Position numbers and translations under genes: made by a program
The notes under the pieces: model-generated
Databases searched by the model: none
Told to the model about the DNA's origin: nothing
What the model saw: the letters and a program-made list of their open reading frames with translations, nothing else
Shown here: in pieces, positions 31,291 through 40,889 of the stretch
Position numbering within the stretch: position 1 is the stretch's first letter
How the letters are laid out: every line of letters begins with the position of its first letter
DNA from: Draconibacterium orientale
GTDB lineage: Bacteria; Bacteroidota; Bacteroidia; Bacteroidales; Prolixibacteraceae
Assembly: GCF_000626635.1 (NCBI RefSeq)
Contig: NZ_CP007451.1
Location: 3,578,501 to 3,642,500, forward strand
Direction: 5' to 3'
Length of the DNA: 64,000 bases

Positions 31291-33747
31291 ATGGAAAACA
31301 AGATCAGATTAACAATACTCTTTTTACTGTTCGTATTTGTTGCTCATGCAGCAGATGACGCCACCGAAATTTCGGGAAATGTATATGATAAGGACACCAA
31401 TGAGCCCATTCCGTTTGTAAACGTTTGGGTGAAAGGAACTACACGCGGAACGATAACCGATATTGACGGACATTTTATTTTGTCGGCAGCAACAGGCGAC
31501 AACATCAGCTTTTCTTCGGTAGGTTACCAAAAGCAGGAGCTAAAAGTAACCTCGCAGCTGGAAGTGCCGCTTAAAATATATTTGGCGCCCGATGTTCAGC
31601 AAATTAGCGAGATAAAAGTAAGGCCCGAAGAATCGCGTGCCAAAGTGCTCTATCGTAAAATAATGGAGCACAAAAAGGAGAACCGCGATAAGGTGGAGAA
31701 CTACAACGACTACAAGGCGTTTGAGCGGACTTCGGTTTATATGGCCATCGACAGCACATCGAAGGTAAACCGGATTATTCCGAATATGAACGAGGTGACC
31801 ATGAAACTGGATGATCGCGATATTCGGTTTTCACCCATATACATGGCCGAGCTGGGAACGTTAACAAGCAACAATAAAGACAGTATTGTTTACAATAAAA
31901 AGGATGGTATTTTCCCAAAACTCAATCAAACCATCGAAAGTTTGATTCTGTTGAATGTAGTAATCGACCTCGATTTTTATAAAGATCAGATTAATATTCT
32001 GGGGCGTGGTATCGTTTCTCCGCTAAGTAATTCGGCACGTTTGCACTACGATCTTTACCTAAACGACAGTACGTTTATCGACAGTGTTTGGCATTATAAT
32101 TTTTCGTTCACTCCAAAAAATAAGTTTAACCCTTTGTTTACCGGCCGTTTTACTGTTGAAGGCAAAAACTTCGCACTTACCAGCATTTATGCTTATGTGC
32201 AGGAAGAAGCCAACATTAACTTTGTAAATGGCTACCGATCGAACGTACAATACCGCAAAGACGAAGACGGCACGTGGTTTTACGATAACCAACAGATTAG
32301 CCTGAACTTGTCGTTGATGTTGAATAAGGATACCGTGTCGAGGTATGGTTCGCAACGGATTGATCAGATTTCGAGCGGAAACTGGATGGTGAATAAAATA
32401 ACGCAGTATTCCACATCGGAGCACCTGGATGAAATACGGGGATATAACTGGCGCTCGCAGCCCGAGTTTGCCACCAGCCTGATGTCGGACGGAACCTACG
32501 AGCGCGTTGACAAGTTAAAGGAAAACCAGGTGGTAAAAGGTATTGATGCGGTTGGAGGAATGGTATTGACCAGCTACGTTGATTTGGGAAAAATGGAACT
32601 GGGGCCGGTATTTGATATTTACAGTACCAACGCCATCGAGGGGCAGCGCTTTTCGTTGCCTTTCCGTACCGGACAGAAAATGTGGGAGCGCTTTACTGTT
32701 GGTGGCTTTTTAGGTTACGGTACCCGAAATAAGGAATTAAAATATGGCCTGAACTTTGGCTGGCAATTAACACCCGACGATAAGTTTATTTTGCGTGGTA
32801 ATTATTCCGACGACTATAACCTGGTTTCGCAGGATAAATACCTGAGGTTTATAAAGAAAAACCCGAATACCCGTGGTAACGGAAACTTTATTGCCGCCAT
32901 TACTTCGCGCGAGGAGAATCCATATTTACAACAGGAAAAGAAAGCAAGTCTGAATTTAGAATATAATACCGATAATGTTATTCTTGAAGGAGGAGCTTAT
33001 TTTGCATCCAATCACAGTACGCCATCCATTCATTACGTGAATAACGGTGTAGATTACAAGCACTACTCGGCCTATGGCGCGCTGTTTAACGCACGTTTGG
33101 CATTTGGCCAGTACTACGATCAGTATTATTTTATGCGCGTATATTATATCGACCAAACGCCGGTTATTAATTTAAGCTGGGACATTGGTCAGGCTTATGT
33201 GCCTGGCGATAACACGCCTGATTTTGGTATGTATTCGCATTTTCACGGGTCGGTAGTTGGAAAATTAAACTGGGGGCCTACATTTATGCGCTACATGGTT
33301 AACGGTGGTTATTTGTTTGGCGATGCGCCATACGATCTGTTGGATATGCCTGTGGGGTCGCAATCGCTTGGTTTTGCCAAATACCGCTTTAACCTGTTGC
33401 ACCAGGCATCGTTTGCGCACAACGTATATACCAATGTTCACCTCGACTGGGTGGGCGGAGGAATCATCTTTAATAAATTGCCACTGATAAAGCACTTGAA
33501 ACTGCGCGAAATGGTATCGTTAAAAGCGCATTATGGCGACCGAACAAGCTCGTATAAGCCAATATTCGATCTTCCTGAGGCCTTTACGCAAGATCTTACA
33601 CGACCATACGCCGAACTGGGATTAGGAATCACAAATATTTTTAAAGTGCTGCGTATCGAGTATATTCATCAGTTGGGTAGTACTTATATGGATAGGAGTT
33701 TTACCGACAACAGCGGATTACGTTTCAGGGCAGAAATGAGTTTTTAA
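31291..33747 (+). CDS. DUF5686 outer-membrane protein with carboxypeptidase-regulatory-like domain
   Basis: An 818-residue protein starting with a signal peptide (1-20, ending AHAAD). Residues ~25-110 form a carboxypeptidase-regulatory-like beta-sandwich (ISGNVYDKDTNEPIPFVNVW ... GTITDIDGHF), as found at the N terminus of SusC-type receptors. The rest (~120-818) is the DUF5686 region: many alternating strands rich in Tyr, Asn and Asp, ending LRFRAEMSF with a terminal Phe, as expected for an outer-membrane beta-barrel. There is no plug domain or TonB box, so it is not a typical SusC. Function unknown; family members are widespread in Bacteroidota. Monocistronic. Confidence 0.82.
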   Translation: MENKIRLTILFLLFVFVAHAADDATEISGNVYDKDTNEPIPFVNVWVKGTTRGTITDIDGHFILSAATGDNISFSSVGYQKQELKVTSQLEVPLKIYLAPDVQQISEIKVRPEESRAKVLYRKIMEHKKENRDKVENYNDYKAFERTSVYMAIDSTSKVNRIIPNMNEVTMKLDDRDIRFSPIYMAELGTLTSNNKDSIVYNKKDGIFPKLNQTIESLILLNVVIDLDFYKDQINILGRGIVSPLSNSARLHYDLYLNDSTFIDSVWHYNFSFTPKNKFNPLFTGRFTVEGKNFALTSIYAYVQEEANINFVNGYRSNVQYRKDEDGTWFYDNQQISLNLSLMLNKDTVSRYGSQRIDQISSGNWMVNKITQYSTSEHLDEIRGYNWRSQPEFATSLMSDGTYERVDKLKENQVVKGIDAVGGMVLTSYVDLGKMELGPVFDIYSTNAIEGQRFSLPFRTGQKMWERFTVGGFLGYGTRNKELKYGLNFGWQLTPDDKFILRGNYSDDYNLVSQDKYLRFIKKNPNTRGNGNFIAAITSREENPYLQQEKKASLNLEYNTDNVILEGGAYFASNHSTPSIHYVNNGVDYKHYSAYGALFNARLAFGQYYDQYYFMRVYYIDQTPVINLSWDIGQAYVPGDNTPDFGMYSHFHGSVVGKLNWGPTFMRYMVNGGYLFGDAPYDLLDMPVGSQSLGFAKYRFNLLHQASFAHNVYTNVHLDWVGGGIIFNKLPLIKHLKLREMVSLKAHYGDRTSSYKPIFDLPEAFTQDLTRPYAELGLGITNIFKVLRIEYIHQLGSTYMDRSFTDNSGLRFRAEMSF

Positions 33748-34009
33748 GAGACGAAGAATTTTATTTTGCCGATGTTGATTAAAACCCCCGAATTAAATTC
33801 GGAGCATACTCTTCAATTTTATGCAGTTGCCATAGGTTCAGGAAACATTGAATTCCGGTGAGCGCATCCCCGATGGCTTTGCCTCGGGGTAAGCGAACAA
33901 GATAATAAAAAGGTCCTTAACGGAATCGGATTCCTCGTCAGCTTTGCTGCGAGGAGTTTCAATATAGAATGATGATTTACGAATAATGATTGCAAAAGTG
34001 TATTTAATA
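33748..34009. other. Intergenic region with small hairpins
   Basis: Holds CCGAAT/ATTCGG at 33788-33802 just after the DUF5686 gene, a CCCCGA/TCGGGG hairpin at 33868-33889 and CCTCGTCAGC/GCTGCGAGG at 33933-33954. Both latter hairpins share a central GGCTTTGC or GCTTTGC loop and look like short intergenic repeats. No credible ORF. Confidence 0.4.
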
Positions 34010-34164
34010 CCAAATTGACCACAAAATGCCGCATATGAATTTGTTCTTTTCCGTTTCTACTGCGTTGAAAAATTATAACGTAGCTCGGCTATGCTAAAAT
34101 TTTTCGCCTTGTACAAACGGAAAATAACCGACATATCCAATACGGCATTTTATAATCAAATTGG
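34010..34164 (-). repeat. 155-bp palindromic MITE-like element, copy 2 (inverted)
   Basis: Reverse-complement copy of 22881-23035, same length, two differences by eye. Here it is flanked by TA on both sides (TACCAAATTG ... CAAATTGGTA), which would fit a TA target duplication or extend the terminal inverted repeat by two bases. Lies in the gap between two convergent genes (DUF5686 and CNNM). Confidence 0.85.
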
Positions 34165-34300
34165 TATAATATGAATCTCCCGAAACTTTCTGTTCAATCG
34201 TTAATCACAAATCGTTAATCGCTATTCATCATTCAACGACTTCTAATCCATCGGATTTCATTCGGTATTTAAACCCCATATATTTCTAATGCGTGGTGGT

Positions 34301-35362
34301 TTATTTTGCATCATTGGCTCTTTTCCAGCGCTCGCGGGCCAGTTTCTGCAGGTCGGCAACTTTGTCCGATTCGTCAATGATTTCAAGGCCAAACAGTGTT
34401 TCAATAACATCTTCCATGGTAACAAGGCCTACAACAGTTCCAAATTCGTCGGCTACCATTGTCATGTGTTGTTTTTCAAGGATAAGTTTATCGAGCAAAC
34501 CGGCAACCGAAAGGCTGTCTTCAACGAAAAATATTTTCCGGCGTATTTCCACGGCCTGCCGGCTGTGTTTGTCGGCGGCTATATTTTCCAGAATTGCATC
34601 TTTCAGTATAAATCCTGTAATGTTATCGGTGTTTTCGTCATAAACCGGTATGCGCGAAAACTGGAACGGATTATATGCGGTAAATATTTCTCCCAACGTT
34701 TGGTTTTCGTCGAGGGTAAACACTACACTTCGCGGTGTCATTATATTTTTTACCTGCATGTTCTCTAAACGTAACAGGTTTTGGATAATCGATTTTTCTT
34801 CTTTGTCGATGGCACCGCTTCTTAACCCGGCATCGGCCATTGCGGCAACATCGGCACGGTTTAATACACTTTTTTCACCATCTTTTTTAATTAAATGAGT
34901 TATCCATTTGCTTAGCCAAACAAAGGGTGCCAGTACAATCATTAAACCTTTTAACGAACGCACGGTAAACGGTGTTAGATTTTTCCAGTAAGTGGCGCCA
35001 ATGGTTTTGGGTATAATTTCAGAAAGAATGAGTATGGCCAGTGTCATTAAACCGGCTATAAGCGACTCGTAAGTTGCCTCAAAAATATAAAGGTTTATTT
35101 TGGCCGTTCCGAAGAGTTTGCCGGCTTGTACGCCTACTCCGATGGCACCAACGGTGTGTGCGATGGTGTTTAGTGTTAATAAGGCCGAAAGCGGGCGGTC
35201 GATGTCGTCTTTTAAAATACCTAACCGTTTGCCCAGGTGTGGTTTTTCCATTTGCATGCGGCTAACATACGACGGTGTTATGCTTAGCAAAACGGCTTCC
35301 CAAATGGAACACAGAAATGAGAAAATTATTGAAACGAAAAAGAAAAAGAATAATATCGCCAT
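34301..35362 (-). CDS. CNNM-domain (DUF21) / CBS-pair membrane protein, short form
   Basis: A 353-residue inner-membrane protein. Residues 1-190 contain the CNNM/DUF21 membrane domain (several hydrophobic helices, motif SEIIPKTIGATYWKN), and ~200-340 a CBS pair (KNIMTPRSVVFTLDENQTLG; TMVADEFGTVVGLVTMEDVI), which usually senses adenine nucleotides. The family is linked to magnesium/cobalt transport and tolerance. The C-terminal CorC_HlyC domain found in longer relatives is absent. Monocistronic; convergent with the upstream region. Confidence 0.85.
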   Translation of the reverse strand: MAILFFFFFVSIIFSFLCSIWEAVLLSITPSYVSRMQMEKPHLGKRLGILKDDIDRPLSALLTLNTIAHTVGAIGVGVQAGKLFGTAKINLYIFEATYESLIAGLMTLAILILSEIIPKTIGATYWKNLTPFTVRSLKGLMIVLAPFVWLSKWITHLIKKDGEKSVLNRADVAAMADAGLRSGAIDKEEKSIIQNLLRLENMQVKNIMTPRSVVFTLDENQTLGEIFTAYNPFQFSRIPVYDENTDNITGFILKDAILENIAADKHSRQAVEIRRKIFFVEDSLSVAGLLDKLILEKQHMTMVADEFGTVVGLVTMEDVIETLFGLEIIDESDKVADLQKLARERWKRANDAK

Positions 35363-35559
35363 ATAACGTATAACAATGTTTTATACGAAAATAGAAAAAT
35401 AATCGTGAAGTAGATGGCCTAATTCTTCAGCTCAACCATTTATTTTATTAATATGAGTTTTAACACTTGAGGAATCTGCTTATTTTGCTATTCTTGCAAA
35501 AACAACTAAATCGAAATTTATGAAACGAACATGAATTTTCCTCATTCTAAATTCACAAA

Positions 35560-35578
35560 CCTGCCTACCGCAGGCAGG
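35560..35578. repeat. Short palindromic intergenic repeat
   Basis: CCTGCCTACCGCAGGCAGG, a palindrome of the CCTGCC/GGCAGG type common between Bacteroidota genes. The surrounding gap (35363-35675) shows nothing else apart from AT-rich DNA that must hold both divergent promoters. Confidence 0.5.
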
Positions 35579-35675
35579 CAAGAATGATTAAAATTTATGT
35601 GAGAGCGACGGATGGAGCGGTTCCATCTGTCAAATTTGAATTTTTAGATTTATCAGAAAATTAAAATTGATACGG

Positions 35676-36854
35676 ATGAAACAACGAATCCTTTCTATTG
35701 ATATAATGCGTGGTTTAACGCTTTTTCTTATGCTTTTTGTTAACGATTTGTACATGCCTGGAGTTCCGGCCTGGTTGGGGCATACCGCTGTGGATTTCGA
35801 CGGTATGGGGCTTGCCGACTGGGTATTCCCGGGTTTTCTTTTTATGGTGGGTATGGCAGTGCCTTTTGCCGTGCAAAGCAGATTAAAAAAGGGGCACACA
35901 AGCCTTACTATACTTTACCATATTTTGTTACGAACAGTAAGTTTATTAATTATTGGAGTATTAATGGTTAATGTATCCCGTTTAAATCCGGAATTGACGG
36001 GCATTCCTAAAAACATTTGGGCCATTGGGGTTTATGTTTCCATTTTCCTGGTGTGGAACAATTACAGCAAATTGCCGCCGTGGTTGGTTTATGTGCTAAA
36101 AGGAGCCGGAATGGCCGGCTTAATCATTCTGGCAGCTATTTTCAAATCGGGAACTGCGGAGCAGGTAAGCTGGCTGCATACCAGTTGGTGGGGGATACTC
36201 GGATTAATTGGCTGGGGCTATTTGGCCGCTTCGCTGGTTTACCTACTGGTAAAAGAAAATTTATTACAAATTGCCGGTTTCTGGGCTTTGTTTTTTGTGT
36301 TGAATATACTTTCGCAATTCAATCTGCTGGAATTCTTAAACCCCGTAAAACCCGTTTTGGGAGTACTGCTTAGCGGAAACACCCCATCAATTGTTTTGGC
36401 CGGATTGTTCTTTAGTGTTTTAATTCGGCAAATTGGTTTTGCCGATTTTAAAAAGCTGATATCAACAAGTTTAATCCTTGGAGTTGTTTTTCTCATTGCC
36501 GGATTTGTTTTAAGGCAGTGGTTTATTATTTCAAAAATACAGGGAACACCAAGTTGGGCGATGATTTGTAACGGTATTAGTGTGCTGGTGTTTGTTGTTC
36601 TTTATATTATTATCGATTTATTTAAGCTCACCAGATGGACCGTAGTGTTTAAGCCTGCCGGACAAAACTCTCTTACAACCTATCTTGCCCCCGATATTTT
36701 ATACTACTCGATGTGGTTAAGCGGAGTACCGATACTTATTTACAAACAGTCGGAATTTGCCGGAGTTGTAATTCTGGGATCAATATTGTGGGCATTGGCA
36801 ATGGTCGGCTTTGCTGCTCTTTTGGCAAAAATAGGAATACGCCTTCGTTTATAA
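35676..36854 (+). CDS. DUF5009 / HGSNAT-like membrane acyltransferase family protein
   Basis: A 392-residue inner-membrane protein with about ten hydrophobic helices. The opening SIDIMRGLTLFLMLFVNDLY and AWLGHTAVDFDGMGLADWVF, followed by PGFLFMVGMAVPFA, is typical of the family that includes heparan-alpha-glucosaminide N-acetyltransferase and DUF5009 proteins; these probably move acyl groups across the membrane onto sugars. ATG 35676 is preferred over the in-frame TTG at 35667. Substrate unknown. Monocistronic, divergent from the CNNM gene. Confidence 0.78.
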   Translation: MKQRILSIDIMRGLTLFLMLFVNDLYMPGVPAWLGHTAVDFDGMGLADWVFPGFLFMVGMAVPFAVQSRLKKGHTSLTILYHILLRTVSLLIIGVLMVNVSRLNPELTGIPKNIWAIGVYVSIFLVWNNYSKLPPWLVYVLKGAGMAGLIILAAIFKSGTAEQVSWLHTSWWGILGLIGWGYLAASLVYLLVKENLLQIAGFWALFFVLNILSQFNLLEFLNPVKPVLGVLLSGNTPSIVLAGLFFSVLIRQIGFADFKKLISTSLILGVVFLIAGFVLRQWFIISKIQGTPSWAMICNGISVLVFVVLYIIIDLFKLTRWTVVFKPAGQNSLTTYLAPDILYYSMWLSGVPILIYKQSEFAGVVILGSILWALAMVGFAALLAKIGIRLRL

Positions 36855-36890
36855 GTTTTGTGATTTGATAGGAGAAATCCTAAAATAAAA

Positions 36891-36920
36891 AATCCGCTTC
36901 CATATACCAGGAAACGGATT
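36891..36920 (-). terminator. Terminator of the AraC-family gene
   Basis: AATCCGCTTCC (36891-36901) pairs with GGAAACGGATT (36910-36920) with one mismatch. On the minus strand the stem is followed by a T-rich tract (complement of 36880-36890), placing it downstream of the AraC-type gene. A second perfect 8-bp stem, ACACTGTT/AACAGTGT at 36950-36971, lies closer to that gene. Confidence 0.6.
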
Positions 36921-37085
36921 GTGAGGTAAACTTTTTTAGGAAGGAGGATACACTGTTTTCGTGAACAGTGTAATTTCGCTTTCTTATTTCTCAAAAATAT
37001 GTTGATAAATTTAAACAGGCGTTCGGGATTATAAAACAGGACAAGAAATTGTTTGTTGGCAGTTCGGACTTATAAATATGAATCG

Positions 37086-38261
37086 CTAAGTGTTTGATAT
37101 GTTGTGGTTTGATTTGTATTGCGCCGGAGTGGTTCCTGTTGCTTTTTTAAAGGCCTCGTAAAAGGTTGTTTTCGAATTGAACCCGGCTTCGTAGCCAATT
37201 GCCGAAAGTGTAAGTGACGAATTTTGCGGATCCTGAATCAGCGCAATGGCTTTCTTTACGCGATACGTATTTATGAATTCATAAAAATTCTGATTAAACG
37301 ATTCATTAAGAACCTGCGAAATCTGGTGGCTGCTAATTCCTGTTAAATCGGCCAGGTCTTTAATGCGAATTTGCGATTGCAGATAAACTTCGTGCTTATC
37401 CATATAGGCCTCTAGTTTTTCTTTCAGCGCGGCCGACTGTTTGCGTGTAAGCGTTGAACTTGCATATTTAATGGGTTGGTTAATGTTTTGCCCGTCTTCC
37501 AGGTGAATCCGTTGCCATTCTTGTTTTATAGTTGCCGAATGTTTATAGGTGGTTAAAGCATCGTAGCCAATAAGCACCAGTACTATTAACTGAACGATAT
37601 CGTACAAATGATAGAGTTCTCTATTAAATGGCAGCTCGTAATAGGTGAGAAAAACCGCCACAAGTTCAAGGGTGTAAATGACTATACAAAGTCGTATTAA
37701 AGTCTGTGTTATACGCAGGTCTGCGTTTCTTATGTTGGAGTATAAGGCTTTAATTTTTTCGTTGTAATTTTTGAAACGCTGCAATGCGCCTGCAAAAAAA
37801 GTAACGTTTATGCTAACTAAAAAAATCCATTCCCAAACAAAATTCTCAATATCCGTTTCCAGGGTTCCGTAATGTTGATACTCAAGAATCTTATCAGCTG
37901 CCGACATGGTGTATGTTGGAAGGTACACTAATAAGCTGATTATGGAGGGAATAAGTAACAGGAAATCTGTTTTTATCAATTTAAAGCGCTGGTATTCCTG
38001 GCTTCGGGCGTAAAGGTAAATCATTGGCCCTGCCAAAAGGTTAAAAGGTTCGCTTGCATACAACAGGTGTGGGGTATTAGTAATATAACCGGTATGAAAT
38101 AAAAACTCGGAGTAGCAATCGATCATAACCAAAAGCACATAAATGGCCAGGGGAAAATACCAATTAAGCTTTGTACTAACTTTTAGTAAGAAAAGAAGCA
38201 GAATAAAGCCAAAAGCTATTTCGGCAAGCAATATGAAATTCCATATTGTTATTTCGGGCAT
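37086..38261 (-). CDS. AraC-family regulator with membrane N terminus
   Basis: A 391-residue protein. Residues 1-235 contain about seven hydrophobic helices (first: LLAEIAFGFILLLFLLKV), and residues ~285-385 an AraC-type double helix-turn-helix (IRIKDLADLTGISSHQISQV; LTLSAIGYEAGFNSKTTFYE; KATGTTPAQYK). Such membrane-bound AraC proteins are common in Bacteroidota and may sense lipophilic or envelope signals; the ligand and target genes are unknown. Monocistronic with its own terminator. Confidence 0.85.
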   Translation of the reverse strand: MPEITIWNFILLAEIAFGFILLLFLLKVSTKLNWYFPLAIYVLLVMIDCYSEFLFHTGYITNTPHLLYASEPFNLLAGPMIYLYARSQEYQRFKLIKTDFLLLIPSIISLLVYLPTYTMSAADKILEYQHYGTLETDIENFVWEWIFLVSINVTFFAGALQRFKNYNEKIKALYSNIRNADLRITQTLIRLCIVIYTLELVAVFLTYYELPFNRELYHLYDIVQLIVLVLIGYDALTTYKHSATIKQEWQRIHLEDGQNINQPIKYASSTLTRKQSAALKEKLEAYMDKHEVYLQSQIRIKDLADLTGISSHQISQVLNESFNQNFYEFINTYRVKKAIALIQDPQNSSLTLSAIGYEAGFNSKTTFYEAFKKATGTTPAQYKSNHNISNT

Positions 38262-38425
38262 ATCAGGTTGTTTTATCAGGTTGCTTTAACGAAAACGATT
38301 TAAAACTAATAAAATCGTACCAAAAAATGTGTTAACGCAATGTTGGTAATGTGCACTTCAGTATTAAATTTAACAATATGAATTCTATAGGTGTAAAGGG
38401 CATTCGATTTTAGCAGAAAAAGGGC

Positions 38426-38456
38426 AAAAAAAAAGTCCGGTTAAAACCGAACTTTT
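38426..38456 (-). terminator. Terminator of the cold-shock gene
   Basis: AAAAGTCCGGTT/AACCGAACTTTT hairpin (38431-38456). On the minus strand it runs into nine T (complement of the A-run at 38426-38434). Nineteen bases after the csp stop. Confidence 0.75.
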
Positions 38457-38475
38457 CATCAAAGCAATATAATAA

Positions 38476-38667
38476 CTATACAAGTTTTACATTTACTGCG
38501 TTCAAACCTTTTTTTCCTTCTTCAAGGTCAAACGTTACTTCGTCATTTTCCTGAATTTCATCTTTACATCCACTTACATGAACGAAATACTCTTTTGTTG
38601 ATTCTGCATCTTTAATAAAACCAAATCCTTTGGTATCGTTAAAGAATTTTACTGTTCCTTTATTCAT
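38476..38667 (-). CDS. Cold-shock domain protein
   Basis: A 63-residue single-domain RNA chaperone. It has RNP1 KGFGFI and a slightly altered RNP2 (YFVHVSG), which together bind single-stranded RNA or DNA. The frame is open 50 codons further upstream (to 38817), but the cold-shock fold begins at MNKGTVKFFND, so ATG 38667 is the start. The 166 bp between it and the next gene can encode a long leader, as is usual for cold-regulated csp mRNAs. Confidence 0.9.
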   Translation of the reverse strand: MNKGTVKFFNDTKGFGFIKDAESTKEYFVHVSGCKDEIQENDEVTFDLEEGKKGLNAVNVKLV

Positions 38668-38833
38668 TTTATTCTTAAAAAAATTATGGGTGCAAGCTAC
38701 GATAAATTTTTGAAAATAAATAACATAAATTTCGGGTTTTAACTTTTTAATAGTATTCTTTGCTTTAAGCACCAAAATACGCCTAAAATCAGGCTTTTCG
38801 TTATCTAATTTCTTCAAACAGAAAGTTCAACGA

Positions 38834-39598
38834 TTAAAAATGTTGCTCCAGTGCTGATCTCCACCACGAGAAATAAGTGCTTTCCAAGGCGTGTTGATCA
38901 GGAAACGGATAAAATTTATAGTGCTCGTTTTCGCCAATAAAAAATCCATTTTCAATGGTTCGGTAGGGAAGTTCGCTTTGCCGTACCCGCAAAACCGTTT
39001 TGGTTCGTCTTTCGTCACTCTGATGAAGTTTTATCAAACATTCCCTCAGATGTGCCGGATTTCGGTATGGCAAATTTTTTATAGGAAGCAACGGATCGTT
39101 TGCCAGATCGTTCAACTGAAGTTCAACAAAGAATAATTTTGGCACCGAAACCGGTTTGCTGATATCGGTTAAAAATTTAATGAATTCGGGCGGACTTAAT
39201 TTACTGGCCACCATGGTTGAAAATGGATTGTATTGCTGATACAGATGAATGTCCTTTTTTTTCGCTGGTTGGTATTCACTGTCGGAGATTTCGAGCACTT
39301 TGCCATCGTCGGTTACCAGGTAAAGTTTCAGAAGTGCTTCCAGCGGAACGGTTTCAAAAACGCGGTAAATGGAAAGATACACCGAACGTTTGGGTTCGCC
39401 GTTTTCGTACGGAATGAGTTTCTGGTTCACATAATGGTCAGGCAGTTCAACTTTATTCGGATCGATCTCAAAAAATACCGATTGCGCGCGCAGGTTTTTC
39501 TTTGTTCCTACGGCCATATAATTTCCAAATTCGAATGGACTCAAGTGTGAAACGATCAACGATTCGGGAGTGGCTACAAGGTAGTAATGTTTTTCCAT
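38834..39598 (-). CDS. Unknown 254-aa protein with an internal duplication
   Basis: No known family recognised. There is no signal peptide or membrane helix. The sequence seems to contain two related halves: SHLSPFEFGNYMAVG ... SVFFEIDPNKVELP (from ~18) and SKLSPPEFIKFLTDI ... KLFFVELQLNDLA (from ~132), each opening with S-x-LSPxEF and followed by a strand ending FFxE. Probably a small alpha/beta protein built from a repeated unit. The gap to the cold-shock gene's ATG is 166 bp on the same strand. Confidence 0.65.
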   Translation of the reverse strand: MEKHYYLVATPESLIVSHLSPFEFGNYMAVGTKKNLRAQSVFFEIDPNKVELPDHYVNQKLIPYENGEPKRSVYLSIYRVFETVPLEALLKLYLVTDDGKVLEISDSEYQPAKKKDIHLYQQYNPFSTMVASKLSPPEFIKFLTDISKPVSVPKLFFVELQLNDLANDPLLPIKNLPYRNPAHLRECLIKLHQSDERRTKTVLRVRQSELPYRTIENGFFIGENEHYKFYPFPDQHALESTYFSWWRSALEQHF

Positions 39599-39867
39599 GA
39601 CGATATCTTTTTAAGTTTAACGACAGGAAATCATGCGATGAAAAGAACAATGGTTTTCTGAACGTATTTTTCGTTTTTATGTACGTATTTTCCGGGGCAG
39701 GGTTTGCCGAATTTTAAAAACTATGCTGGAAAAACAGGCGTATAAAATAAACCGGAATATACAGGCCAGCCAACGGTGCGTAACGATGTTGGAGAATAGT
39801 GCCGCGTTTTCGGTTTATAAAGAATGAAAGACTATCTTTATTAACTATAAAACTCAAAATAGCTGAG

Positions 39868-40599
39868 ATGAAACGATGGATTTACCTAATGTCTGCCGCG
39901 CTGTTATTTCTGTTGGCCTGTAATTCCGAACCGAAAAAGGAGACCTCGGAAAATGCAAGTAAAGAGAACAGTGGCCTGGAAATCGTTAAGCGGCCATTTC
40001 AAAATTCGGAGCAGATTGAATACGAAATATCGGTGGTAAAGGGAACAGCGATAAAACACGGTATGCAGAAACGTTATTACCTGCACGGAAGTTTATACTC
40101 GGCCATACCCTACGTTGCCGGGAAAAAACAAGGCGTTGCCTATACGTATTACCAGGCCGCTTTAGACCGCGAACCACAGGTTTGGAAAGAGCAACCGTAT
40201 GAAGAAGACGACCTGCATGGTAAGTGCATGCGTTATCACCGCAACGGAACATTGCAGGCCGAATATGAGTATAAAAACGGATTGCGTGCCGTGGGGTTAA
40301 AAGAATACACCGAATCGGGGAAAGCGATTGAAGCGCCAAGCTTATTGCTTACCAAACACCGCATTGCAACCGGGTATTTAATTCAGGCCCGCTTAAACGA
40401 CGATTTTGATAATGTTGATTATTACATCGGCGATTTACTTGAAGGTAAATATATGCCTAAAAAGATGAAAGCCCTGCAAACAAGAAACAATATTGGCGAA
40501 GTTGTTGTTTCGCAAACCAGCGGAACCGTTACCATTACTGCCGAATATTCTACCCGCTACCGGAACAGGGGAGTGGTGTCAAAGTCCATTCAGCTCTAG
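39868..40599 (+). CDS. MORN-repeat-like lipoprotein
   Basis: A 243-residue lipoprotein: signal peptide with lipobox LLACNSE (Cys ~19). The middle contains MORN-like units (KHGMQKRYYLHGSLYSAIPY; HGKCMRYHRNGTLQAEYEYK), as in YwqK-type proteins. The C-terminal ~80 residues have no recognised domain. ATG 39868 is chosen since the signal peptide begins there although the frame extends to 39799. Probably envelope-located; function unknown. Monocistronic. Confidence 0.65.
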   Translation: MKRWIYLMSAALLFLLACNSEPKKETSENASKENSGLEIVKRPFQNSEQIEYEISVVKGTAIKHGMQKRYYLHGSLYSAIPYVAGKKQGVAYTYYQAALDREPQVWKEQPYEEDDLHGKCMRYHRNGTLQAEYEYKNGLRAVGLKEYTESGKAIEAPSLLLTKHRIATGYLIQARLNDDFDNVDYYIGDLLEGKYMPKKMKALQTRNNIGEVVVSQTSGTVTITAEYSTRYRNRGVVSKSIQL

Positions 40600-40889
40600 A
40601 AGAATTCTAACAACGACTGCTTACATTCAAACAATAACTACATACATCGAAACAATAATCTTTTTGCATTGAGCAGCTGTTCAGTGATTTACGGGGTGTT
40701 TTGTGCAGCGGGGTCAAACTGAAGTTTATCCTGAAAATGCGTTGTCAGTAAATACAGGGGCTTACAGTTAAAGATTCTGACGGTCGGAAAATAAAGTCTT
40801 TTCCCAGGAACATTACTTCCAACTTTGAACCCCGATCATTGAAGGGTTTCCAACTTTATTCCTATTTTTACGTCAAATTCGGACGAGGA

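Noticed and set aside
33819-34034. 71-aa minus-strand ORF before the second palindromic repeat
   Set aside because: It crosses several hairpin repeats and enters the repeat element; no coding signature.
38668-38817. 50-residue N-terminal extension of the cold-shock protein
   Set aside because: The cold-shock domain starts exactly at the downstream ATG and csp genes usually have long untranslated leaders.
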